From: Paracoccaceae bacterium
GTDB taxonomy: Bacteria; Pseudomonadota; Alphaproteobacteria; Rhodobacterales; Rhodobacteraceae
Assembly (NCBI GenBank): GCA_030148745.1
Contig: JASBSV010000055.1
Location: forward strand, 1-64,000
Direction: 5' to 3'
DNA length: 64,000 nt
Each line of letters starts with the position of its first letter. Within the stretch, counting starts at the first letter, position 1. A program made the translations under genes and the position numbers. Below, in pieces: positions 51,209 through 62,075 of the stretch. The notes beneath the pieces were generated by a model, which saw nothing but the letters and a program-made list of their open reading frames with translations, searched no databases and was not told the origin of the DNA.

Positions 51209-53284
51209 TCAGTCAGAGCGGCGCGCGCGCCGCGCTCCGGCGCGGTTCCAGAGCCTGTCGCCCGAGCGTTCGCGCGCGGTTTCGATGCGCAGGCCCTCGC
51301 TGCCTTCATAGATCGCAATTGCGCCGGTCTGGCGCAGGCGCGTCTGATCCCAAAGCCTGCAATCGCGCGCCGGGCCGGCGCGAGCGGCCAGAATGATCCA
51401 GACACCCGGGCGGCAAAGCGCGGCAAGGCGGTCCGGCGCCGATTTGCCCGAAAGATGCACAAACTCCTGACCGGACAGCGAAAATTCCAGCGCCCCTTTC
51501 TGGCCGCCGATCCCCGCGCGCTCAAATGCCACGGGCTGCGGCGCGGTGTCGCCGTCGTTTTCCAGCCAGCTTTTGGTGACAAAGCCCTGTCCGCGCGGTT
51601 TACTGATCGCCCGGCCCGCCCCGGTCATCAGGCCGAACACCTCTCCGCCATCCGAGATCAGCAGCGCAGGCCGGTCCGAGACCGCCCAGATCGCAAAGCC
51701 AAGCGCCATGACCGGCAGGCCCAGAAACCGCGCCCGGCTCTGCCAGATGATCACCCCCACCCCGCCAAGGGCGATCAGCGGCAAAACCCAAGGGCCGGGC
51801 GTGGGCACATGCGATGTGGCCCCCTCAAGCCCGGACACCCAATGCGCGACGCCCAAAATCCAGCTGATCGCCAGCGCCATGACCTCAAGCGCGATCTGCG
51901 ACAGGCCCAGCGGATAAAGAAGCGCGCCCAGCACCGCGGCGGGGATCACCACCGTGCCCATGACCGGCACCGACAGAAGATTGGCTATCAGGCCGAACTG
52001 CGCGATCTGGTTGAAATGCACCGCCGCGATCGGCGCGGTCGCCGCCCCCGCCACTGCCGAAGAGATCACCAGCGCCAGCACCGGGCGCAGCCAGCCGGGC
52101 AGACGCGCCTGCACCCCCGGATGATCGCGCAGCCAGCCAAAGACCGCCACCAGCGCCGCCGTGGCCGCAAAAGACATCTGAAAACCGGGGCCGGTCAGCG
52201 CCTCGGGTCGCAGGAGCAGCACGATATAGGCGGCCAGCGCCACCGCCCGCAGGGTCATCGCCTTGCGGTCAAGCAGCACCGCGATCAGCATCACCGACAC
52301 CATGATAAAGGCGCGCTGGGTGGCGATATTGCCCCCCGACAGCGCCAGATAGATGGCCGCCGCCACCATTGCCACCACTGCCGCCAGCTTTTTCACCGGC
52401 CAGCGCAGCGCGACATAGGGGATCGCCGCCAGACCAAAGCGCAGGGCGGCAAAGACAAAGCCTGTCAAAAGCCCCATATGCAGCCCCGATATCGCCAGAA
52501 GATGCGCAAGGTTCGAGCGCCGAAGCGCGCTTAGCGTCTCGGCCCCGATACCGGCGCGGTCGCCGGTCAGGATCGCGGCGGCGAATGCGCCCGCCTCGCC
52601 GGGGATGCGCGCCTGAATGCCCTGCGACAGGGCAATGCGGATGCGGTGGATCCACAGGCCCGGCTGCCCCGGCGCCGCCGGCGCCAGCGCCAGCGCCGGC
52701 GATCGGGTATAGCCCACCGCGCCCAGCCCTTCGAACCATGCCTTGCGCCGGAAATCGAAACCGCCCGGCTCTACCGGGCCCTGAGGCGGCGCCAGATGAC
52801 CGGTCATCATAACGATCATGCCCGGTTCGGGGCGCAAAAAGCTTTGATCGCCATGCAGCGACACGCGCACCCGCGCCGGCGTGCGCGCGGGGGATGTATT
52901 TTCCAGCCGCACCCGGTCCAGCGTCAGACGCGGGCGGTCGGACTGGCTTCGGTCGATATAGACGATGCGCCCCTCGATCGGCCCGTAATAGCGAAACGGC
53001 AGCTGCGGCGCGGCGACCCAATGGGCCCGTGCGCCCGCCAGAACCAGACCGATCAGAACCAGCGCCAGCGCCGTGGCCAGCGGACGCAGCCCTTCGGGCA
53101 GGGCCCGCCCCGCCACCAAGGCGCCGCCCGCACCGGCCAGCATCAGCCCATAGGCCCAGACCGGCGGCTCAAGTTTCAGTGTAAAATACCCCCCAATGCC
53201 AAGCGCCAGAAACACCGGTCCCCATGGAAAGAGATGCCCGCGCTCTGCCGCTAGCGCATTGGCGAGAGTTGTCACAGGCCGCAC
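51209..53284 (-). CDS. comEC: ComEC/Rec2 family competence membrane protein
   Basis: [27 protein letters not shown]; multi-TM. Confidence 0.9.
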   Translation of the reverse strand: MRPVTTLANALAAERGHLFPWGPVFLALGIGGYFTLKLEPPVWAYGLMLAGAGGALVAGRALPEGLRPLATALALVLIGLVLAGARAHWVAAPQLPFRYYGPIEGRIVYIDRSQSDRPRLTLDRVRLENTSPARTPARVRVSLHGDQSFLRPEPGMIVMMTGHLAPPQGPVEPGGFDFRRKAWFEGLGAVGYTRSPALALAPAAPGQPGLWIHRIRIALSQGIQARIPGEAGAFAAAILTGDRAGIGAETLSALRRSNLAHLLAISGLHMGLLTGFVFAALRFGLAAIPYVALRWPVKKLAAVVAMVAAAIYLALSGGNIATQRAFIMVSVMLIAVLLDRKAMTLRAVALAAYIVLLLRPEALTGPGFQMSFAATAALVAVFGWLRDHPGVQARLPGWLRPVLALVISSAVAGAATAPIAAVHFNQIAQFGLIANLLSVPVMGTVVIPAAVLGALLYPLGLSQIALEVMALAISWILGVAHWVSGLEGATSHVPTPGPWVLPLIALGGVGVIIWQSRARFLGLPVMALGFAIWAVSDRPALLISDGGEVFGLMTGAGRAISKPRGQGFVTKSWLENDGDTAPQPVAFERAGIGGQKGALEFSLSGQEFVHLSGKSAPDRLAALCRPGVWIILAARAGPARDCRLWDQTRLRQTGAIAIYEGSEGLRIETARERSGDRLWNRAGARRARRSD

Positions 53285-53361
53285 CCTTGTTCTCTCCCGC
53301 CCTTACCGGTATCGGTCTCAAACCTAGGCCCCACATGGTTTCCAGAAGGTTAACAAAGCAG

Positions 53362-54765
53362 ATGTCCGAGCGCCCCGTCGTCACCCGTTTCGCCCCCTCG
53401 CCCACCGGCTATCTGCATATCGGCGGCGCGCGCACCGCGCTGTTCAACTGGCTTTACGCGCGAGGGCGGGGCGGAAAATTCCTGCTCAGGATCGAAGACA
53501 CCGACCGCGAACGCTCTACCCCCGAGGCGACGGCGGCGATCCTGCAAGGGCTGGATTGGCTGGGGCTGGATCATGACGGCGAAGCGGTCAGCCAGTTCGA
53601 CGGCGCTGCGCGTCACGCCGAGGTTGCGCATCAGATGCTGGCCTCGGGCCATGCTTATAAATGCTTCTCAACCCAGGAGGAGATCGCGGCCTTCCGCGAG
53701 GCGGCAAGGGCCGAGGGCCACTCGACCCTGTTCCGCTCACCCTGGCGCGACACGCCCCCCGATCAGCACCCCGATCAGCCCTATGTCATCCGCCTTAAGG
53801 CCCCGCGCGAGGGTGAGACGGTGATCGAGGATCAGGTGCAGGGGTGCGTTGTCTGGCAGAACGATCAGCTGGATGACATGATTTGTTTACGTTCCGACGG
53901 TACCCCCACCTATATGCTGGCTGTTGTTGTCGATGACCATGACATGGGCGTGACCCATGTGATCCGGGGGGATGACCACCTTGCCAATGCCGCGCGCCAG
54001 ACACTGGTCTATCAGGCCATGGGCTGGGACGTTCCGGTCTGGGCGCATATCCCGCTGATCCACGGGCCGGACGGCAAGAAACTGTCCAAGCGGCACGGCG
54101 CGCTGGGGGTCGGCGAATATCAGGTCATGGGCTATCCGGCGGCGGGGATGCGCAATTATCTGGCGCGGCTGGGCTGGAGCCATGGGGACGATGAGTTTTT
54201 CACCGATGAGCAGGCGAAATCATGGTTCGATTTCAACGGTATCGGAAAATCCCCGGCACGGCTCGACTTCAAAAAACTGGAAAATCTGTCGGGCCAGCAT
54301 ATCGCGGCGGCCGATGATGCTGCGCTGCTGCGCGAGATTGAGGCCTATTTGCAAGCCGCCGATAAAAAATCTTTGACGCCAGCACAAAAAGACGGGCTGC
54401 TGCGGGGAATGTATTGCCTCAAGGAAAGGGCGAAGACATTTCCTGAACTTCTTGAAAAGGCGCATTTTATTCTGGGATCGCGCCCGTTCGAGCCGGATGA
54501 GAAGGCAGCGAAGGCATTGGATACTGTATCCCGTAGTATACTGCGCGAATTGACGCCGCAGATGCAAAATGCTAGCTGGAACCGCGACACGCTGGAGGCG
54601 ATCGTGACCCAGGTTGCCGAGGCTCATGACCTCAAACTGGGCAAGCTCGCCGCGCCGCTTCGCGCCGCTCTTGCTGGCCGGGCTGTTACTCCCAGTGTTT
54701 TCGACATGATGCTCGTCATCGGTCAGGCCGAGACCATCGGCCGGCTGAATGATGCGACACAGTAA
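53362..54765 (+). CDS. gltX: glutamate--tRNA ligase
   Basis: [39 protein letters not shown]. Confidence 0.95.
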   Translation: MSERPVVTRFAPSPTGYLHIGGARTALFNWLYARGRGGKFLLRIEDTDRERSTPEATAAILQGLDWLGLDHDGEAVSQFDGAARHAEVAHQMLASGHAYKCFSTQEEIAAFREAARAEGHSTLFRSPWRDTPPDQHPDQPYVIRLKAPREGETVIEDQVQGCVVWQNDQLDDMICLRSDGTPTYMLAVVVDDHDMGVTHVIRGDDHLANAARQTLVYQAMGWDVPVWAHIPLIHGPDGKKLSKRHGALGVGEYQVMGYPAAGMRNYLARLGWSHGDDEFFTDEQAKSWFDFNGIGKSPARLDFKKLENLSGQHIAAADDAALLREIEAYLQAADKKSLTPAQKDGLLRGMYCLKERAKTFPELLEKAHFILGSRPFEPDEKAAKALDTVSRSILRELTPQMQNASWNRDTLEAIVTQVAEAHDLKLGKLAAPLRAALAGRAVTPSVFDMMLVIGQAETIGRLNDATQ

Positions 54766-54790
54766 AAAAGGGCACCGGCCCTTTTTAATT
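54765..54790 (+). terminator. Rho-independent terminator after gltX
   Basis: AAAAAGGG-CACCGG-CCCTTTTT AATT. Confidence 0.7.
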
Positions 54791-54818
54791 GATCCCTGGT
54801 CAGTGATGGCCGGGTACC

Positions 54819-56135
54819 ATGAAAGGGACGATGATGCAGGATAACGCCACAACCAAAACCGCCCGCCTTACCATAGACGGGACCGATTACGAGCTGCCGA
54901 TGTATTCGCCCACTGCGGGCCCCGATGTGGTTGATATCCGCAAGCTTTACGCGCAGGCGCAGGTCTTTACTTACGATCCCGGCTTTACCTCGACCGCCGC
55001 GACCGACAGCTCGATCACCTTTATCGACGGCGACAAGGGCGAGCTGCTGCACCGCGGTTACCCGATCGATCAGCTGGCCGAGAAATCGCATTATCTTGAG
55101 GTCTGCTATCTGCTGCTTTACGGTGCCCTGCCGACCGCAGAGGAGCTTGAGGATTTCGAGCTGCGCGTGACCAGCCATACCATGCTGCACGAACAGATGA
55201 TGTATCTGTTCCGCGGCTTCCGCCGCGATGCACATCCGATGGCGATCATGGTCGGCGTGGTCGGCGCGATGTCGGCCTTTTACCACGACAGCACCGACAT
55301 CACCGACCCATGGCAGCGCGAGGTTGCATCGGTGCGTCTGGTCGCGAAAATGCCGACGATTGCCGCAATGGCCTATAAATACTCGATCGGCCAGCCCTTC
55401 GTTTACCCGCGCAACAACCTCGACTATGCGTCGAACTTCCTGCAGATGTGTTTTTCGGTTCCTGCCGAGGATTATGAGGTCAACCCGATCCTCAGCCGCG
55501 CGATGGACCGGATATTTACCCTGCACGCCGATCACGAGCAGAACGCCTCGACCTCGACGGTGCGGCTTGCGTCGTCGTCGGGGGCCAACCCCTTTGCCTG
55601 TATCGCCGCCGGCATTGCCTGTCTCTGGGGCCCGGCGCATGGCGGCGCCAATCAGGCCGCGCTTGAGATGCTGCGCGAGATCGGTACGGTGGACCGCATC
55701 CCTGAATATATCGCCCGCGCCAAGGACAAGAACGACCCGTTCCGCCTGATGGGCTTTGGTCACCGGGTCTATAAGAACTTCGATCCGCGCGCCAAGGTCA
55801 TGAAACAATCGGCGGATGAGGTTCTGGACCTTCTGGGCATCCACGACAACCCGACGCTTCAGGTCGCCAAGGAGCTGGAGAAGATCGCAACGCATGACGA
55901 GTATTTCATCGAGAAAAAGCTTTACCCCAACGTCGATTTCTATTCCGGCATCATCCTTGACGCGATGGGCTTTCCGACCTCGATGTTCACGCCGATCTTT
56001 GCGGTAGCCCGCACCGTCGGCTGGATTTCGCAGTGGAAGGAAATGATCGAGGATCCGGCGATGAAAATCGGCCGCCCGCGGCAGCTTTATTGCGGCGCCT
56101 CGCGGCGTGATTATGTGGATGTCGAAAACCGCTGA
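54819..56135 (+). CDS. gltA: citrate synthase
   Basis: Type I citrate synthase; [20 protein letters not shown]. Confidence 0.96.
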   Translation: MKGTMMQDNATTKTARLTIDGTDYELPMYSPTAGPDVVDIRKLYAQAQVFTYDPGFTSTAATDSSITFIDGDKGELLHRGYPIDQLAEKSHYLEVCYLLLYGALPTAEELEDFELRVTSHTMLHEQMMYLFRGFRRDAHPMAIMVGVVGAMSAFYHDSTDITDPWQREVASVRLVAKMPTIAAMAYKYSIGQPFVYPRNNLDYASNFLQMCFSVPAEDYEVNPILSRAMDRIFTLHADHEQNASTSTVRLASSSGANPFACIAAGIACLWGPAHGGANQAALEMLREIGTVDRIPEYIARAKDKNDPFRLMGFGHRVYKNFDPRAKVMKQSADEVLDLLGIHDNPTLQVAKELEKIATHDEYFIEKKLYPNVDFYSGIILDAMGFPTSMFTPIFAVARTVGWISQWKEMIEDPAMKIGRPRQLYCGASRRDYVDVENR

Positions 56136-56158
56136 TCGCCCAGCCATTCGGTAAAACG

Positions 56159-56188
56159 AAAAATCCCGCCTCTCTGGCGGGATTTTTT
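56159..56188. terminator. bidirectional Rho-independent terminator between gltA and the convergent hydratase gene
   Basis: AAATCCCGCC-TCTCT-GGCGGGATTT followed by T-tract and preceded by A-tract. Confidence 0.8.
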
Positions 56189-56220
56189 ATGCGCGGGTCG
56201 CACGGCGAAGGGGGCGGCGT

Positions 56221-56997
56221 TCAGCGGCCCTCGTATTCAGCGGGGCGCTTTTGCAGAAAGGCCAGAACACCCTCTTTGAAGTCGCGGGTCTGGCCGCATT
56301 CACCCTGAAGCCGCGCTTCCAGCGCCAGCTGCTCTTCAAGGGAGTTGGAAAATCCCTGACGCAGGGCGGTTTTGACATTGCGATAGGCAACGCCGGGGCC
56401 TTTGGCCAGATGCATCGCCCGGCCCATCCAATGGGCGGCAAATGCCTCATCCGGGACCGCCTCCCAGATCATGCCCCAGTCCGAGGCCTGAGTTGCCGTT
56501 ACCTTTTCAGCGAAAAGCGCGGCGCCCATGGCCTTGGCAAAACCCACCTGACGCGGCAGCCAATAGGTGCCGCCAGCATCGGGGATCAGGCCGATGCGGG
56601 TAAAGGCCTGAAGGAAATAGGCGCTTTCGCTTGCGATGACGACATCGGCGGCCAGCGCCAGATTGGCCCCCGCCCCCGCCGCCGGCCCGTTGACCGCCGA
56701 AATGGTGGGAATGGGGCAGTCAAAGATCGCCTGCAGCATCGGCGTGTATTCGTCGCGCAGCGTGCGCTCCAGATCCAGATTGGCCGCCGTCGCCCGGTCG
56801 CCCAGATCCTGCCCGGAACAGAAACTGCGTCCCGCACCGGTGATCACAAGGGCGCGGGCGCTCTGGCCGGCCTCGCGCACGGCGTGGGTGATCTCGGCGC
56901 GCATCTGCGTGTTCAGCGCATTCATAACCTCGGGCCGGTTCAGCGTCAGAACCGCCAGCCCTTCGTCAATCGTCAGTGAAATCGTTGAATAATCCAT
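56221..56997 (-). CDS. enoyl-CoA hydratase/isomerase family protein (PaaG-like)
   Basis: LNRPEVMNALNTQMR; ISAVNGPAAGAGANLALAADVVIASESA. Confidence 0.88.
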   Translation of the reverse strand: MDYSTISLTIDEGLAVLTLNRPEVMNALNTQMRAEITHAVREAGQSARALVITGAGRSFCSGQDLGDRATAANLDLERTLRDEYTPMLQAIFDCPIPTISAVNGPAAGAGANLALAADVVIASESAYFLQAFTRIGLIPDAGGTYWLPRQVGFAKAMGAALFAEKVTATQASDWGMIWEAVPDEAFAAHWMGRAMHLAKGPGVAYRNVKTALRQGFSNSLEEQLALEARLQGECGQTRDFKEGVLAFLQKRPAEYEGR

Positions 56998-57066
56998 CTC
57001 GGCCCTCCGCGAACGCTTTGGCGCCAAGATACTGAACTGATCGGTTTGAGAAAGTGGAACCGCGCG

Positions 57067-57522
57067 TCACTCTTGCAGAATTTTTTGCAAACGCTCGGTT
57101 TCGGCCTGTGAAAGGGTGTCATCACCCGCAATCGACCGGCGCCGGCGCAGATAGACAAAAGCTACCAGAAGCGCCGTTCCAAAGATCACCGGCCCCGCCG
57201 CCCAGAGGATCAGGGTCGAGCCATTGGGCCTTGGGTAAAGCAGGACATATTCGCCATAGCGGTTGACGATATAGGCCACCGCTTCTTCGTTGGTGTCGCC
57301 CTTGGTCAGCCGCTCGCGCACCAGAAGCCGCAGGTCCCGCGCCAGATCGGCGTTGGATTCGTCAATGCTCTCATTGCGGCAGACCAGACAGCGAAGGCCT
57401 TTGCTGATCTCTCGGGCCCGCGCCTCAAGCACCGGATCGGGCAGAACCTCATCGGGCAGAACGGCATAGACCGGAAGGGCCAGAAGCAGCCACAGAACGG
57501 CGGATCGCAGCAGAGTCCTCAT
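57067..57522 (-). CDS. ccmH: cytochrome c-type biogenesis protein CcmH
   Basis: GLRCLVCRNESIDESNADLARDLRLLVRERL LRCxxC motif region. Confidence 0.93.
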   Translation of the reverse strand: MRTLLRSAVLWLLLALPVYAVLPDEVLPDPVLEARAREISKGLRCLVCRNESIDESNADLARDLRLLVRERLTKGDTNEEAVAYIVNRYGEYVLLYPRPNGSTLILWAAGPVIFGTALLVAFVYLRRRRSIAGDDTLSQAETERLQKILQE

Positions 57523-59492
57523 TCCGCCGGCACCGCTTTGGCCGGTGCTTTGCTCGCCCCTGCCGCCACGCGATAGCGCCGGTCGGAAAGCGACAGGAAC
57601 CCGCCAAGCGCCATCAGGATCCCGCCGCCCCAGATCCAGTTGGCAAACGGCTTGACATAGCTGCGCATCGCCCATGATCCATCGGGCTGCGGATCGCCAA
57701 TGGTGACATAGACATCGCGGATCGGCCCGCTGAGGATACCGGATTCGGTCGTCGGCATCCCGGCAAAAGGATAAAAGCGGCGCTCAGGCTCTACCGTGGC
57801 CAGTTTCACGCCATTCCTGAAAACATCCACTTCGGCCATGTTCGAGGTATAGTTGGGCCCGCGCACATCATGCACCGCATTCAGGGTCAGTTGATAGCCG
57901 CCCATTTCGAAACTGTCGCCCGGTTTGACGGCGCGGATATCCTCGACCTCCCAGGCTAGCAGCGCCGAGATCGCAAAGACCGTAACGCCAAATCCGCCAT
58001 GGGCGACCGCCTTGCCCAGATCGGCGCGCGGAATGCGCGTCAGCCGGCCCAGGCGCGTGCCCAAGCTGCCACGGCCCGTGCGCATCGCCAGATCGACCAC
58101 CGCCCCGACGATCAGCCAGACCCCCAGCATCACGCCCAGCGGCGCCAGCGCGGTCTTCTCGTTCTGCATCGCCCAGATCAGCGCCGCCACGGCAACCGCC
58201 AGTATAGCGGCCGGAACAAGGCGGCGCACCACACGGCCCAGATTTCCGCGCTTCCACGGCAGGATCGATCCGATCGGAAGGATCACTCCAAGGGCAAGGA
58301 AAAAGGGTGTCGCGGCAAGGTTGAAGAACGGCGGGCCGACCGAAAGCTTGCGCCCGAAGGTCAGCTCGGCCACCAGCGGCCAGACAGTGCCGACAAAGAC
58401 CACGAAACAGGCCACCGCCAGCAGGATGTTATTCAGAACAAGCGCCGATTCCCGGCTGACCATGCCAAAGGCGCCCTTGGCCTCCATCGCATTGGCCCGC
58501 GCGGCATAAAGCGTCAGCGCGCCGCCCATGAAAAGCCCGATGATCCCGAGGATAAAGAGGCCCCTTTCAGGATCGCTGGCAAAGGCATGGACCGAGGTGA
58601 TGACACCCGAGCGGACGATGAATGTTCCGATCAGCGAAAAGCCGAAGGCCATGATCGCCAGAAGGATGGTCCAGCTTTTCAGCGACTCGCGTTTTTCCAC
58701 CACGATGGCCGAATGCAGCAGCGCCGCCGCCAGAAGCCATGGCATGAACGAGGCGTTCTCGACCGGGTCCCAGAACCAGAAACCGCCCCAGCCAAGCTCG
58801 TAATAGGCCCACCAGCTGCCCATGCCGATGCCGATGGTCAGGAAAATCCACGCCGCCAACGTCCAGGGCCGTACCCAGCGGCCCCATGCGGCATCGACCC
58901 GCCCTTCGATCAGCGCGGCAATCGCAAAGCTGAAGGTCAGCGAAAGCCCGACATAGCCCAGATAGAGAAACGGCGGGTGAAACGCCAAACCGGGGTCCTG
59001 CAACAGCGGGTTGAGATCTTCGCCGTTAAAGGGCGGCGCGGCAAGGCGCAAAAACGGGTTCGAGGTGAACAGGATAAAGGCCAGAAAGGCGGTTGCGATC
59101 GACGATTGCACCGCCAGAACCCGCGCCTTCAGCGTGGCCGGCAGGTTGCCGCCGAACCATGCCGCACAGGCGCCAAACAGGCTCAGGATCATCACCCAGA
59201 GCAAAAGCGAGCCCTCGTGATTGGCCCAGACCCCGGCGACCTTGTAAAGCATCGGCTTTAAAGTGTGCGAGTTCAGAACCACCAGCCTGAGCGAGAAATC
59301 CGAGCCCACAAAGGCCACGGTCAGCGCGGCAAAGGAAAAGGCGACAAGGATCAGCTGAAGCACGGCCGCCGGTCCGGCCACGGCCATCCATCGGTCCCAG
59401 CCTTTGGCGGCGCCGATCATGGGAACAACAGTATTCACCACAGCAATGGCGAAGGCGAGGATAAGGGCAAAGTGGCCGAGTTCTGTAATCAT
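57519..59492 (-). CDS. ccmF: heme lyase CcmF/NrfE family subunit
   Basis: WWD-type motif GWGGFWFWDPVENASFMPWL; multi-TM. Confidence 0.94.
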   Translation of the reverse strand: MITELGHFALILAFAIAVVNTVVPMIGAAKGWDRWMAVAGPAAVLQLILVAFSFAALTVAFVGSDFSLRLVVLNSHTLKPMLYKVAGVWANHEGSLLLWVMILSLFGACAAWFGGNLPATLKARVLAVQSSIATAFLAFILFTSNPFLRLAAPPFNGEDLNPLLQDPGLAFHPPFLYLGYVGLSLTFSFAIAALIEGRVDAAWGRWVRPWTLAAWIFLTIGIGMGSWWAYYELGWGGFWFWDPVENASFMPWLLAAALLHSAIVVEKRESLKSWTILLAIMAFGFSLIGTFIVRSGVITSVHAFASDPERGLFILGIIGLFMGGALTLYAARANAMEAKGAFGMVSRESALVLNNILLAVACFVVFVGTVWPLVAELTFGRKLSVGPPFFNLAATPFFLALGVILPIGSILPWKRGNLGRVVRRLVPAAILAVAVAALIWAMQNEKTALAPLGVMLGVWLIVGAVVDLAMRTGRGSLGTRLGRLTRIPRADLGKAVAHGGFGVTVFAISALLAWEVEDIRAVKPGDSFEMGGYQLTLNAVHDVRGPNYTSNMAEVDVFRNGVKLATVEPERRFYPFAGMPTTESGILSGPIRDVYVTIGDPQPDGSWAMRSYVKPFANWIWGGGILMALGGFLSLSDRRYRVAAGASKAPAKAVPAE

Positions 59493-59627
59493 GGGCGACA
59501 CACTAGTCGCAGTCCCGTGATCGGCCAATAGAAAACACCTGTCGAAATTGTCGCGGTGTCCTCACATTTTCGTTGGGTCGGTTGCGGCCCTGCCCACAAG
59601 GTCAGTTGGGGCGACGCAAAACCGCCC

Positions 59628-60053
59628 TCAACCGCTCAGCGCCCAGACCGCGACCGAGATCAAGGCCGCCGCGCCGACCGGCACCCATGAAAGGTTGCGC
59701 GGCAGCGACATCGCCTGCTGAATGACCCGGAAATGCATGACGGCCCCGACGATATAAAGCGACAGAAAGATGAACAAAACACGGCTGTCGCGCATCGCCT
59801 CGGGCCGGCCCAGAAGGTTGAAACTCCACCACCACCCCATCACCAGGCCCGATCCGGCCCAGGAAAACGCCATGCCCAAGGCCAGCGGTGTCGCCCGCAC
59901 CCACCAGAGCCACAGAAACGTCAGCGATATGCCGATGCCCATGGTCGCGATCATCCCGTATCCGACCTTATAGGCCGAGGAATAGCCCAAAGTCTCAAAC
60001 ACAACTTCAAAGGCCACAAGCAGGCAGGCGAAAAATACCAAAGCCCTTTTCAT
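59628..60053 (-). CDS. hypothetical multi-TM membrane protein (141 aa)
   Basis: MKRALVFFACLLVAFEVVFETLGYSSAYKVGYGMIATMGIGISLTFLWLWW; ATGA overlap with upstream small ORF. Confidence 0.7.
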   Translation of the reverse strand: MKRALVFFACLLVAFEVVFETLGYSSAYKVGYGMIATMGIGISLTFLWLWWVRATPLALGMAFSWAGSGLVMGWWWSFNLLGRPEAMRDSRVLFIFLSLYIVGAVMHFRVIQQAMSLPRNLSWVPVGAAALISVAVWALSG

Positions 60054-60181
60054 CGTTCCAAAACCTCTCTGAGGGCTGCATCCAACGCCTTGGCCGCCTC
60101 GCTATGGCGCTGCATGGCGCGCCGCAGGCCGCGACCGGCAAGATAATCCCTGATAAATGATCGAAAATGACGCCATCCCAT
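60050..60181 (-). CDS. small ORF (43 aa), putative
   Basis: MGWRHFRSFIRDYLAGRGLRRAMQRHSEAAKALDAALREVLER; ATGA overlap with downstream gene and 3-nt gap from upstream gene; below the supplied ORF-length cutoff. Confidence 0.5.
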   Translation of the reverse strand: MGWRHFRSFIRDYLAGRGLRRAMQRHSEAAKALDAALREVLER

Positions 60182-60184
60182 CGC

Positions 60185-60368
60185 CTAGCCCCCCCGCGGC
60201 AGGCGCTCTTTGATGAGCGTCGTCAGCTCGACCAAAATGGTCGAGCTTTTGTTCAGCGCCTCGCGGATTGCCGCCTCTTTCTGAAAATCGCGCCACAAAA
60301 GATAGAAAACCAACAAGGCCCATGGGCCGTTTTCGGCCAGAAGTGTGGTCCAGACACTGTTGCTCATG
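60185..60368 (-). CDS. 60-aa single-TM protein, BhlA/UviB holin-like in layout
   Basis: MSNSVWTTLLAENGPWALLVFYLLWRDFQKEAAIREALNKSSTILVELTTLIKERLPRGG; overlaps the holin gene. Confidence 0.6.
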
Positions 60369-60939
60369 CCCCCTCCCGCCATTCCTCCAGCGCCGCATTG
60401 GGGCCAGATTCCCCCTGCCCCGCTATCGCCTGGGGCCGCAACGCGGCCTTTGCGCCCCCCTCCGCCCGCGCGCCCGACAGCGCCCGCAGAGCGGCGATAT
60501 TGTCACTGACCTGACCGGTGCGCAGCATGGTTTCGGCGATCGAGCGCTGGAATACCTGCCCTTTCACCTGATAGCGGGCGCCGAAATAAAAGGTAACAAT
60601 CGCCCCCAGAAGCCACCACAAAGGCTCGGGCACAAGGGCGATGCCCTGCATCCGTGCGGCAAACCAGATCGGATCGACCATCGCCGAGACGAAAAGCCCA
60701 AGCGTGCCCAGCGCCAGAGCCGGACGCGGCAGCCGGTTCACCCCGTCCATGATCCTGTCAAAGCGCCCCGGCGCGGGGATCACGAATTCATCGCCGAACT
60801 GGCTTAGTGCGGCGCGCTGGCGCGCTGCCTCGCGCATGGCGGCGCCTTCGGCGTTCTGGCGAAAAACCTCGACCGTTTCCTTTACCGCGTTGCGCCCGTT
60901 GCCAAAAACCGCCGCCAGAACCCGCCCGATCAGGCCCAT
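60365..60939 (-). CDS. holin family protein (3TM holin-like)
   Basis: MGLIGRVLAAVFGNGRNAVKETVEVFRQNAEGAAMREAARQRAALSQFGDEF... with two/three TM helices, adjacent to endolysin. Confidence 0.8.
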
Positions 60940-61541
60940 GCCGACACCCGGGCGCCATGCTCGGCCTCCGACAGATGGAACCGGGACGAGATAAAAGCCT
61001 CGGCCCGGGTGATCCAGCCGCCCTTGCCGCCGTTCCGGCGCCGCGCGAATTTGCGCAGCCGCGGGTTGGCATCACCAAGCGCGTAATAGTAGTTGCGCCG
61101 CGCAATGCCATAGGCATCGTTCAGATGACCGGGCGCACGCGCCGCCGCCAGTTGTGCCGCTTCGATGGTCTGCGGCCCGATTACCCCGTCGATGGTCAGC
61201 GACAGCCCCATGTCGCAAAGCAGCCGCTGCAGGATTTTCACCGCGTTGTTGCCGGCATTGACATACATATCGAACAGGCTTGCCTGAAGGGCATCAGGAA
61301 GTTTGCCAATGCCCGGACGCTCGAAATAATGGGTGATAAAGATCCCGACCGCATCGGCACGCGTCAGCGCCCGCACGTCGCGCGCCGTCACCTGCCCATC
61401 GCCGTCCGGGTCAAGACCCAGCCGTCGCATGGTTTCGATGGTCACGCCGTATTTCGTCGCCCCGCCGGGATCGTCGCGGTCATTTACATAGCCGCCTTCG
61501 CGGGCCACGATCTCTTCTGCAATGCTGCGGACCGACTGCAT
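60930..61541 (-). CDS. glycoside hydrolase family 108 endolysin (N-acetylmuramidase-like)
   Basis: IVAREGGYVNDRDDPGGATKYGVTIETMRRLGLD; C-terminal peptidoglycan-binding-like region. Confidence 0.9.
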   Translation of the reverse strand: MQSVRSIAEEIVAREGGYVNDRDDPGGATKYGVTIETMRRLGLDPDGDGQVTARDVRALTRADAVGIFITHYFERPGIGKLPDALQASLFDMYVNAGNNAVKILQRLLCDMGLSLTIDGVIGPQTIEAAQLAAARAPGHLNDAYGIARRNYYYALGDANPRLRKFARRRNGGKGGWITRAEAFISSRFHLSEAEHGARVSAWA

Positions 61542-61621
61542 CGCCGCGGCCTCCTATGCGCTGTTATCAACGCATCGAAGGCTCTGCAAAACTGGTTAAA
61601 TTGTGCCTGCGCCTGCGTTCG

Positions 61622-62065
61622 CTACTTGGCCGAGGCTTTGTACATTCCCTGTTCTTTCAGGGCGTCGATCACTTCGCGCGGCATATAGGTTTCATCGTGT
61701 TTTGCAAGAATTTCAGTAGCTTGGAACGTTCCCGCACGATATTGGCCAAGCGCGATCATCCCTTCACCCTCTTTGAAGAGGTCGGGCAAAAGCCCGGTAT
61801 AGGTGACCGGAATAACCGCATTGCCGTCGGTGACGCTGAATTTCACCTCACCGCCGCCCAGCTTGACCAAAGTTCCATCCGCCACCAGACCGCCAATGCG
61901 AAACACCTCGCTTGGCGCCGGCGGCGCCTCGGCGACCTGAGTGGGGCTTCGGAAAAAGTTGATCCCATCGCGCATGGCATAGCCAATCAGAGCCGTCGAA
62001 CCGATCAGAGCGACAGCAGCCAGAAGGATGATCTGTATCCTGCGTTTCTTTTTCAGACCCTTCAT
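61622..62065 (-). CDS. ccmE: cytochrome c maturation protein CcmE
   Basis: FRIGGLVADGTLVKLGGGEVKFSVTD; VTYTGLLPDLFKEGEGMIALG; AKHDETYMPRE. Confidence 0.94.
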   Translation of the reverse strand: MKGLKKKRRIQIILLAAVALIGSTALIGYAMRDGINFFRSPTQVAEAPPAPSEVFRIGGLVADGTLVKLGGGEVKFSVTDGNAVIPVTYTGLLPDLFKEGEGMIALGQYRAGTFQATEILAKHDETYMPREVIDALKEQGMYKASAK

Positions 62066-62075
62066 GGCGTTCCTT

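Noticed and set aside
59930-61600. Prophage remnant
   Set aside because: Only lysis-type genes are present, with no structural, replication or integrase genes; a GTA lysis module is the better explanation
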